This document shows, one piece after another, positions 1 through 5,047 of a stretch of DNA of 5,757 nucleotides. Positions within the stretch are counted from its first letter, which is position 1. Every line of letters begins with the position of its first letter. The stretch comes from an uncultured Clostridia bacterium. GTDB taxonomy: Bacteria; Bacillota; Clostridia; Oscillospirales; Ruminococcaceae. The notes below the pieces were generated by a model. It was not told the origin of the DNA and did not search any database. It was given only the letters and a program-made list of their open reading frames with translations. Position numbers and translations under genes: made by a program. The stretch is taken from assembly GCA_938014855.1 (NCBI GenBank), contig CALLQM010000089.1, positions 1 to 5,757 on the forward strand. The letters run 5' to 3'.

Positions 1-22
1 ACCGAACACATCATCGCTATCT

Positions 23-51
23 ATATTAACCGTTCCTACGCTCATTGTCAA
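23..51 (-). promoter_or_regulatory. Candidate outward-facing sigma-A promoter
   Basis: On the minus strand a perfect TTGACA (46-51) is followed after 17 bases by TAATAT (23-28), four of six matches to the -10 consensus. It overlaps the last codons of the phosphomannomutase-like frame and would drive a minus-strand gene starting beyond position 1. No start codon with a well-spaced ribosome binding site is seen between it and the window edge. The match could be chance inside a coding end. Confidence 0.35.
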
Positions 52-958
52 GCAAACTATTTGGTTCCAAATGCATCTTTGGACATAGTTCCTGCGCAGT
101 CTCCCAGCCGGAAACTTCTTTTAAAATACGCTTGGATTTGTTTTGTTTTTTCGGATGCAGCAATAAAACCCCGTTCTTTTCCAACTGTTGTTCCGATGCG
201 GTTTTATCTGCTCGTTCACACACATTTTCCAACCGCATATCCGGAACCAGTTGATCCAGTTGTGACAACGTTAACTGGTGTTCTCGCATATAATTCAGTA
301 ATTTTACTGCAAGCATTAAACCGTCGTCCACAGGGCTTTGTTGACTCCTGCTCCAATCGTTCTGTTCGGCTGTAGACAGTCGTCTATTCCTGTATAACGT
401 ATCCCTTCTCTCATAAACCATCTCCCTATCTATATGGTTTCCTAACACCTTTGTGCGCTCACTGCTAAGGTGTGTATACGCATCGTTCAAACATAGCTGC
501 ATACCATCTTGTGAGAGATCAACGCCAATCCCTTCCGATTGCTCACATCCCAGTTTTTGCAGTGCATCGGTTAGTATGTTTTGTACCGAGCGATTGGGTG
601 AAGCAACGTTCACTTTCATATCTGCAAGCCCATTCTGCGCCAAGCGGAGCAATTCCGTGCGATAAATGGTACGAATCCCGGACATATCCACACATCCGCC
701 AAAATGATCCCATGGTGCACGAGAAAACCGATTTTCAGCAAATATGGTTTGAATCTTTTGAGCAAATGTTTGGCCGTCGGTTTCATTCATCTTTTCCATC
801 AACTGAATCGAACCCACATTTCCGGTGCGAAAGCTGATTCCAACATTTAAAGCATTATAGAACATTGCAAACCGAAACAGCGCTTTAAATGCACACCCAA
901 AGTCCAATACACTGGTTCCGGCGGAACGAATTCCAGCAATCAATGCACTGCTCAGCAC
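26..958 (-). CDS. Phosphomannomutase-like C-terminal part of a split sugar nucleotidyltransferase fusion
   Basis: This 310-codon frame resembles the degenerate phosphohexomutase domain fused to NDP-sugar pyrophosphorylases in Firmicutes and cyanobacteria. Recognisable pieces are the N-terminal helix-strand unit (SALIAGIRSAG, then VLDFG), a central GVDLSQDG segment where active enzymes carry the metal-binding DGDGDR loop, the DDGLMLAVKLL helix, and a C-terminal end with the ETAQELC helix. The catalytic phosphoserine motif TASHNP is replaced by a stretch reading SFRTGN, and the metal loop is missing two of its aspartates, so mutase activity is unlikely. The domain is also about 100 residues shorter than a full phosphohexomutase, mainly between SSERT and DDGLM. 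The frame is the same as that of the upstream gene and only the TGA at 989-991 separates them. The listed start is a GTG (956-958) without a credible ribosome binding site, so independent translation is doubtful. It may be a pseudogene fragment or be reached by readthrough. It ends at TAA (26-28). Confidence 0.6.
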   Translation of the reverse strand: MLSSALIAGIRSAGTSVLDFGCAFKALFRFAMFYNALNVGISFRTGNVGSIQLMEKMNETDGQTFAQKIQTIFAENRFSRAPWDHFGGCVDMSGIRTIYRTELLRLAQNGLADMKVNVASPNRSVQNILTDALQKLGCEQSEGIGVDLSQDGMQLCLNDAYTHLSSERTKVLGNHIDREMVYERRDTLYRNRRLSTAEQNDWSRSQQSPVDDGLMLAVKLLNYMREHQLTLSQLDQLVPDMRLENVCERADKTASEQQLEKNGVLLLHPKKQNKSKRILKEVSGWETAQELCPKMHLEPNSLLDNERRNG

Positions 959-989
959 ACGCGAACAACTAAATTCATCCGCAGTGATT
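946..989 (-). repeat. Inverted repeat just downstream of the in-frame TGA
   Basis: On the minus strand CACTGC (981-986) follows the stop codon within two bases and pairs with GCAGTG (946-951). Flanking AAT/ATT can extend this to about nine pairs with one bulged base, around a loop of roughly 29 bases. A stem near a stop can favour recoding, but the loop is long and the stem starts closer to the stop than is usual, so chance is a fair explanation. Confidence 0.3.
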
Positions 990-991
990 CA
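989..991 (-). other. In-frame TGA stop splitting one ancestral gene
   Basis: The codons before the TGA read RGQTI and those after it read ITADEFSCSRVLSSALIAG, which together form the usual start of a phosphohexomutase domain (strand, loop, then the SR-L-ALI-AG helix). No frameshift is needed to join them. One base change from GGA, CGA, TCA or similar would create the TGA. UGA appears to be a normal stop in this genome because the holin-like gene ends with TGA directly beside a terminator. Confidence 0.75.
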
Positions 992-2113
992 AATGGTTTG
1001 ACCGCGTACCGCAGTTCCGACAGCACAGCCGATTCGTACCGCCAGTTCCGGCGTCAACTCGATTCCAACTTCACCGGTAACAGCAGGCTGTTTAAAGAGC
1101 GGCGTACTGCGTACTGTCGTATTTTTTGCGGCAACAGTATCCAATAAAACCGTACCTGCGTTTACAGCAGCACCCGAACAAACTACGCTCGATTTTATAC
1201 AGCTTCGTTCGCCTACAAAACTATACGGCAAAAGCGTTGCACCCTCTGCAATCGCTCCCGATGACAGGGTACATCCATCGTCAAGAACACTTCCGGCTTT
1301 GATTACAACGCCGTTTCCAAACTGAACGCCTTCCCCGATAAAAACGGGAGCAGTCAATCGAAAATTTCCAGCAGGAATTCGCCCTGCGATTAAATTGCCG
1401 TGTTCATCACGAATTCCGCGCAATTTGCACCGGACTCTTCCATCCAGCAAATCGCGCTGTGCCTGCTGATAGGACTGCAGATTATGAATGCGTCTCCAAT
1501 AACCTTTCCCATTCCAGCACGAAATTTGCATCCCGCTGTGTAAGATTTCATCAAAAATGCATTTACAAGCTGTCTTTTTTTCTTGAAGAATGATATCTGC
1601 CGCATGCGGGGATAAGATATAGATGCCGGTATTCCAATAATCGGTGTTCATTTTGCCATCACTGTCCACTTCTTTATTGGAATCCAATCGAATCCTGCCC
1701 ATCCCGGTATCTTGATTCATGACCGCACAGGTAATCGCAGCATCATGATTAAAATGAGCCTTGACCATTTGATTCAGTTCAAAATCGCATAGAATTTGAT
1801 CATTCAGCAAAATGACCGGCTGACGTGGATACTCTTTAACGCGAGATTCCACAGCTGTCTCATCAAAACCATGAAATTCCGTACAAAACCGCAGAGAAAT
1901 TCCTTGGGTTTGATGATTTAAAAAATAATTTTGGATTGCCTCTAATCCATCTTTTACGACTAAGGTACATTCCCGAACTCCACATGCCGCCAATCGTTCC
2001 AAATTGTATTCCATCAAAGCACGCCCGCACAGACGAATCATACACGCAGGAGCTTTGCAGGTGAGCGGCGAAAGTTCCGTTGGAGAACCTTGTAAAAACA
2101 GAACCGCTTTCAT
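989..2113 (-). CDS. Degenerate sugar-phosphate nucleotidyltransferase with left-handed beta-helix
   Basis: The 374-residue product has an N-terminal NDP-sugar pyrophosphorylase fold (about 1-230) and a hexapeptide-repeat beta-helix (about 238-345, with units such as VFIGEG and VVIKAG). It then runs into the first residues of a phosphomannomutase domain, where a TGA ends it. Active relatives join a sugar-1-phosphate to a nucleoside triphosphate. Here the signature GGxGTRLRPLT reads QGSPTELSPLT (8-18), the catalytic lysine region PKPM reads APACM (21-25), the GTAGS loop reads DETAVE, the EKP motif is absent, and GYWxDI reads GYWRRI (204-209), losing a metal-binding aspartate. D105 (LND) and NTGIYI (161-166) are kept. 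The protein therefore looks like a pseudoenzyme or decaying gene. The start at 2113 is chosen because GGGAGGA sits six bases upstream; an ATG 18 bases earlier overlaps that site. It is divergent from rnhA and continues in frame into the phosphomannomutase-like part. Confidence 0.8.
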   Translation of the reverse strand: MKAVLFLQGSPTELSPLTCKAPACMIRLCGRALMEYNLERLAACGVRECTLVVKDGLEAIQNYFLNHQTQGISLRFCTEFHGFDETAVESRVKEYPRQPVILLNDQILCDFELNQMVKAHFNHDAAITCAVMNQDTGMGRIRLDSNKEVDSDGKMNTDYWNTGIYILSPHAADIILQEKKTACKCIFDEILHSGMQISCWNGKGYWRRIHNLQSYQQAQRDLLDGRVRCKLRGIRDEHGNLIAGRIPAGNFRLTAPVFIGEGVQFGNGVVIKAGSVLDDGCTLSSGAIAEGATLLPYSFVGERSCIKSSVVCSGAAVNAGTVLLDTVAAKNTTVRSTPLFKQPAVTGEVGIELTPELAVRIGCAVGTAVRGQTI

Positions 2114-2238
2114 AATGTTCCTCCCACACATTGATACAAAATTATGTAAAAACCTTCAATGATCCCATTTATTGTAGTATTGCTCCGCAAAAACAACTTT
2201 ATGCCATTGTGCAAAGCTGAAAAATTTCGGGGAAAGTC

Positions 2239-2267
2239 TTGTAAATAGGAGCATTATGGTATACAAT
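2239..2267 (+). promoter_or_regulatory. rnhA promoter
   Basis: TTGTAA (2239-2244) is followed after 17 bases by TACAAT (2262-2267). An alternative reading is an extended -10, TATG-G-TATACA (2255-2265). The block TATGGTATACAATAGA (2255-2270) recurs exactly upstream of iscS. The predicted transcript would begin about 30 bases before the start codon. No equally convincing promoter was seen for the divergent minus-strand gene in the rest of 2114-2305. Confidence 0.6.
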
Positions 2268-2305
2268 AGATACTTAATTTGAGTTATCAATTAGGGAGGG
2301 TTTGC

Positions 2306-2755
2306 ATGCCGAAAATCGTACAAGCTTTTACCGACGGTGCATGTTCCGGAAATCCGGGAGCAGGAGGCTGGGGCGGCATTCTGCGGTATGGCAGCCATGA
2401 AAAGGAATTTTCAGGCGGAGAACCTATGACAACCAACAATCGTATGGAGCTTACCGCAGTCATCAAAGTTCTTGAGGCTTTGAAAGAACCTTGTGAAGTC
2501 GTTTTGACAACTGATTCAAAATATGTGGTAGATTCCGTTGAAAAAGGCTGGGTTTACGGCTGGCAGAAAAAAGGTTGGATGCGCAAACCCGGTGAACCGG
2601 CAAAAAATGCCGAACTTTGGAAGCAGCTTCTCCCGCTTTTAAAAACACATAAGGTCAAGTTCAACTGGGTGAAAGGACATGCCGGCCATCCAGAAAATGA
2701 ACGTTGTGATTCTTTGGCTGTTAACGCAATTGCAAAAATACGCGAAAATTTGTAA
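2306..2755 (+). CDS. rnhA: Ribonuclease HI
   Basis: The 149-residue product is a full-length, single-domain type 1 ribonuclease H, a cytoplasmic enzyme that cuts the RNA strand of RNA-DNA hybrids such as R-loops and lagging-strand primers. All catalytic residues are present at positions close to the E. coli numbering: D10 (TDGACSGNPG), E48 (NNRMEL), D70 (TTDSKYV), H125 (KGHAGHPENE) and D135 (ERCDSLA). The basic handle region of the E. coli type is also seen around residues 80-100 (GWVYGWQKKGW). The start ATG at 2306 is chosen because AGGGAGGG (2293-2300) lies five bases upstream; a TTG nine codons earlier is in frame but has no such site. It stands alone behind its own promoter, divergent from the split nucleotidyltransferase gene and 128 bases upstream of iscS. 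No hairpin terminator is visible after it, so some readthrough into iscS is possible. The family call is firm. Confidence 0.97.
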   Translation: MPKIVQAFTDGACSGNPGAGGWGGILRYGSHEKEFSGGEPMTTNNRMELTAVIKVLEALKEPCEVVLTTDSKYVVDSVEKGWVYGWQKKGWMRKPGEPAKNAELWKQLLPLLKTHKVKFNWVKGHAGHPENERCDSLAVNAIAKIRENL

Positions 2756-2791
2756 AATTTCGATTATTTTTGATTATTTTCAAAAAAACTA

Positions 2792-2820
2792 TTGAATCCC
2801 ATACCAATATGGTATACAAT
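2792..2820 (+). promoter_or_regulatory. iscS-iscU promoter
   Basis: TTGAAT (2792-2797), a 17-base spacer and TACAAT (2815-2820) form a good sigma-A-type promoter. An extended -10 reading, TATG-G-TATACA (2808-2818), also fits. Upstream DNA is very A/T-rich, with a GATTATTTT direct repeat at 2762-2770 and 2772-2780 and a run of seven A's, which could act as an UP element. The transcript would have a leader of about 55 bases. Confidence 0.6.
2801..2815. promoter_or_regulatory. Perfect dyad in the iscS promoter spacer, candidate operator
   Basis: ATACCA-ATA-TGGTAT is a perfect inverted repeat of six bases per arm. It fills most of the space between the -35 and -10 elements and reaches the first base of the -10. 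This is a typical repressor position. Fe-S biogenesis operons are often controlled by Rrf2-family regulators such as IscR, but no such gene is present here and the regulator is unknown. The rnhA promoter carries only the right half. Confidence 0.4.
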
Positions 2821-2883
2821 AGAATCGTAACAAACACATTTACGATAGATTGAGTAAATTGAAGATAGAATGGTGGTATGGAT

Positions 2884-4074
2884 ATGAAAAAATTTGTATA
2901 TGCCGATAACGCCGCGACCACACAGATTTCGGATGAAGTTTTGTCGGCCATGCAGTATTGGCTAAAAGAGGGGTATGGCAATGCTTCCAGCATTTATGCG
3001 AAAGGACGCGAAGCAGGGCACGCAATTGAAGATGCGCGCCAAGCAGCTGCCAATGCACTGGGAGCTCAGCCGAACGAAATCTTTTTCTTGGGCTGTGGTT
3101 CGGAAGCGGACAACTGGGCGATTAAAGGTACCGCACATAAACTGGCGGCCAAAGGCAAAAAACATATTATTACAACCGTATTTGAACATCATGCAGTGCT
3201 GCATTCGTGCGCCGCCCTGGAAAAGGAAGGGTTTGAAGTCACCTATCTTCCTGTCAACGATAAGGGGCTTGTGACTGCAAAACAGGTTGAGGACGCTATT
3301 CGTCCGGATACCGCCCTTGTCACGATTATGTATGCCAATAACGAAATCGGCACAATCCAGCCAATCCCTGAAATCGGCAGAGTTTGTCGCGAAAAGGGCG
3401 TATGGTTCCATACCGATGCCGTACAGGCCGTTGGAAACGTTGAAATCAACGTAGTGGAACAAAACATCGATATGCTGTCCATGTCCGGTCATAAGATTCA
3501 TGCACCAAAAGGGATTGGACTGCTCTATGTCAAAAAAGGAATCGTACTTCCGAATCTGATTGACGGCGGTGGTCAGGAGCGCGGACGTCGTGCTGGTACA
3601 GAAAATGTTGCTTCTATCGTTGGATTGGGTCGTGCAATTGAGATTGCATGTGCCAATATTCCCGAGAAAAACGAACGTGTTCGCAAGATGCGTAACCGTA
3701 TCATAGATGCTTTGCTTAAAATCCCAATGGCGCGGCTGAACGGTGACCGTGAACAGCGCCTTGCCGGCAACATCAATATTTCGTTCCCCGGTGTGGAGGG
3801 CGAATCCCTGCTGTTGGCGCTTGATTTACAGGGCATCTGTGCATCGTCAGGTTCTGCCTGCACCTCCGGTTCGCTCGACCCCAGCCATGTGCTCCTTTCC
3901 ATTGGACTGAGTCACGAAGTTGCGCACGGTTCCCTGCGGCTGAGTATCAACGATTGGACTACCGACGAAGATGTCGACCATATTATCGAATCGGTTCCGC
4001 CGATTATTGAAAAACTGCGGAGCATGTCTCCGATGTGGGAACACATGGTAAAAGGAGAGCTTGTTCTAAAATAA
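2884..4074 (+). CDS. iscS: Cysteine desulfurase (IscS/NifS family)
   Basis: The 396-residue product is a full-length class V aminotransferase-fold, PLP-dependent cysteine desulfurase. It removes sulfur from L-cysteine as an enzyme-bound persulfide and passes it to IscU and other acceptors. Visible features are the N-terminal YADNAATT motif, H102 in the EHHAVL motif that stacks on PLP, D178 and Q181 in HTDAVQAVG, the PLP-binding lysine K204 in SGHKIHAPKG, the RAGTENV segment, and the persulfide cysteine C326 in SSGSACTSG. The phosphate-binding loop reads FLGCGSEADN (68-77) instead of the more usual FTSGGTEADN. The start at 2884 (MKKFVYAD) is preferred to an in-frame ATG at 2878 because the GGTGG at 2872-2876 is well spaced only for the later one. 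It is followed by iscU after 61 bases, which marks the pair as a minimal ISC operon. The local neighbourhood has no iscR, iscA, hscA/B or mnmA. Confidence 0.95.
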   Translation: MKKFVYADNAATTQISDEVLSAMQYWLKEGYGNASSIYAKGREAGHAIEDARQAAANALGAQPNEIFFLGCGSEADNWAIKGTAHKLAAKGKKHIITTVFEHHAVLHSCAALEKEGFEVTYLPVNDKGLVTAKQVEDAIRPDTALVTIMYANNEIGTIQPIPEIGRVCREKGVWFHTDAVQAVGNVEINVVEQNIDMLSMSGHKIHAPKGIGLLYVKKGIVLPNLIDGGGQERGRRAGTENVASIVGLGRAIEIACANIPEKNERVRKMRNRIIDALLKIPMARLNGDREQRLAGNINISFPGVEGESLLLALDLQGICASSGSACTSGSLDPSHVLLSIGLSHEVAHGSLRLSINDWTTDEDVDHIIESVPPIIEKLRSMSPMWEHMVKGELVLK

Positions 4075-4135
4075 AACAAGCCCGCTTTCATTTCCTAACA
4101 GCAATTTACATTTGGATCGAAAGGGAGTTTTCTAT

Positions 4136-4561
4136 ATGCTGTATTCTGATAAAGTCCTGGAACATTTCGCCAATCCTCACAATGTTGGTGAAATCGAAAA
4201 CGCAGACGGCGTTGGCGAGGTTGGCAACGCAAAATGCGGCGACATCATGAAAATGTATCTTAAAATTAAAGATGGCATCATTACCGATGTAAAATTTAAA
4301 ACATTCGGCTGCGGCGCAGCAATTGCAACCAGTTCCATGGCAACCGATATGATCAAAGGCGCTTCGATTGAAGACGCACTCAAGCTCTCCAACAAAGCAG
4401 TTGTGGAAGCGTTGGACGGTCTGCCCACTTCCAAAATCCATTGCTCGGTTTTGGCTGAGCAAGCGGTAAAATCCGCTTTGGCCGATTACTACCGTAAAAA
4501 CGGCGTAGATCCTACCCCGATTGTCGGTGAACTTGGTGAATGTGAAGCTTGCCATCACTAA
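4136..4561 (+). CDS. iscU: Fe-S cluster assembly scaffold IscU
   Basis: The 141-residue product is a full-length IscU/NifU-N scaffold, on which Fe-S clusters are built from sulfur delivered by IscS before transfer to target proteins. The three cluster-ligand cysteines are present: C34 (NAKCGD), C59 (FGCGAA) and C103 (KIHCSVLAEQA). The conserved D36 and H102 are also there. The family start YSDKVLEHFANPHNVG is intact. A short tail after the core ends in GECEACHH, adding a CxxC pair (C136, C139) and two histidines that are absent from E. coli IscU. The start at 4136 is set by AAGGGAG (4121-4127) eight bases upstream; an in-frame ATG at 4112 lacks such a site. It lies in the iscS operon and is followed at once by a strong terminator, so it is the last gene of that transcript. 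The D36 aspartate suggests normal cluster release rather than a locked scaffold. Confidence 0.95.
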   Translation: MLYSDKVLEHFANPHNVGEIENADGVGEVGNAKCGDIMKMYLKIKDGIITDVKFKTFGCGAAIATSSMATDMIKGASIEDALKLSNKAVVEALDGLPTSKIHCSVLAEQAVKSALADYYRKNGVDPTPIVGELGECEACHH

Positions 4562-4573
4562 CAGAACATGGAT

Positions 4574-4610
4574 AAAGAGCGCCCATGCATTTGCATGGGC
4601 GCTCTTTTTT
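4574..4610 (+). terminator. Rho-independent terminator of iscS-iscU
   Basis: AAAGAGCGCCCATGC (4574-4588) and its exact complement (4593-4607) form a 15-bp stem with a four-base loop, followed by more T's to 4610. It begins 12 bases after the iscU stop. The AAA at the left foot of the stem could give some termination in the opposite direction, for the converging holin-like gene whose stop lies four bases away. Confidence 0.93.
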
Positions 4611-4613
4611 GTT

Positions 4614-4958
4614 TCATTGATTCATATGATCGAACATGGAATCCGTTGATTTACTTTTTTGTTTGGTTTCTTCTTTTCCGTTTTTATGCTGTTTTTTCAG
4701 TTGGTGCACATAAACACTATTTCCGGCAATCAGAACGCCTTGCGTAATCGATACAAATAGCGCCATGGCAATATCAGGAAAAGTTTGTAAGGGCGATGTT
4801 GCGGCCACGTAAAGTGTGGACAGCAGTACACCCGCTATGCCTAATGTGGCAGGAATTTTATGATCTGGAATTTTAGACGATTTTAAAATTTTCCCAATAT
4901 AATACAGCACAGGAATCAAAATTAGCAGTTCAGGCCGAATAAAATCTTGTAAACTCAT
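4614..4958 (-). CDS. Hol44-type phage holin-like membrane protein
   Basis: The 114-residue product looks like the phage holin family Hol44 (Phage_holin_5_2). The family start (FIRPELLILIPVLYYIG) is clear. Three hydrophobic stretches are predicted at about 10-25, 35-53 and 63-85, including the GVLIAGNSVYVHQ segment typical of the family. A strongly charged, lysine-rich tail (88-105) follows. Holins form membrane lesions that let endolysins reach the wall, but members of this family are also found singly in clostridial chromosomes, where their role is unclear. No endolysin or other phage gene is nearby. AAGGAGG (4966-4972) lies seven bases before the ATG, so translation should be strong. The gene converges on the iscU terminator and is divergent from the spoVB-like gene, 89 bases away. 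It ends with TGA. The family call is from sequence resemblance; the biological role is unknown. Confidence 0.75.
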   Translation of the reverse strand: MSLQDFIRPELLILIPVLYYIGKILKSSKIPDHKIPATLGIAGVLLSTLYVAATSPLQTFPDIAMALFVSITQGVLIAGNSVYVHQLKKQHKNGKEETKQKSKSTDSMFDHMNQ

Positions 4959-4988
4959 CGAAATTCCTCCTTAATAAGGTCGAATCCG

Positions 4989-5018
4989 CCATAATGACGA
5001 GTTCACCTCGCATATACT
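4989..5018 (+). promoter_or_regulatory. Candidate sigma-E-type sporulation promoter for spoVB
   Basis: CCATAAT (4989-4995), a 15-base spacer and CATATACT (5011-5018) resemble the sigma-E pattern of an ATA-containing -35 and a CATACAAT-like -10 (six of eight matches). The transcript would start shortly before the GAGGG ribosome binding site at 5037-5041. B. subtilis spoVB is known to be transcribed by sigma-E. A sigma-K-like -10 (CATAnnnTA) also fits, but its -35 does not. No convincing sigma-A promoter was seen here. Confidence 0.4.
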
Positions 5019-5031
5019 ACTTTGTATATGC
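5010..5031. repeat. Inverted repeat in the holin/spoVB divergent region
   Basis: GCATATAC (5010-5017) and GTATATGC (5024-5031) are perfect complements around a six-base centre, TACTTT. The repeat overlaps the candidate spoVB -10 and presents a CATATAC on both strands, so it could serve as an operator or as a shared, bidirectional -10 region. Confidence 0.55.
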
Positions 5032-5047
5032 AGAATGAGGGATTGCG

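Noticed and set aside
1..45. Minus-strand frame from ATG 43-45 reading MSVGTVNIDSDDVFG to the window edge, as the next gene overlapping the mutase-like frame.
   Set aside because: Only 15 codons are visible, there is no ribosome binding site at a useful distance, and a candidate promoter overlaps it, which suggests the next gene starts further out.
989..991. A genome-wide alternative code in which TGA is a sense codon.
   Set aside because: The holin-like gene ends with TGA right beside a terminator, and no other recognised gene in the window contains an in-frame TGA.
2114..2240. A sigma-A promoter for the minus-strand nucleotidyltransferase gene, for example TTGTTT with TACAAT near 2171-2196, or TTGAAG with TATCAA near 2131-2160.
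   Set aside because: The first pair has a spacer of only 14 bases and the second would start transcription on top of the ribosome binding site; neither is good enough to list.
2756..2800. A terminator between rnhA and iscS.
   Set aside because: The T- and A-rich stretches are not preceded by a GC-rich stem; only a short GATTATTTT direct repeat is present.
2962..3501. A 179-codon open frame on the strand opposite iscS.
   Set aside because: It lies wholly within a firmly identified iscS, shows no recognisable domain and has no start signal; it is a shadow frame. The same holds for 4106-4558 opposite iscU.
4562..5047. A prophage remnant around the holin-like gene, with att sites.
   Set aside because: No direct repeats of attachment-site type, integrase, lysin or tail genes are visible, and the flanking genes are ordinary chromosomal ones.
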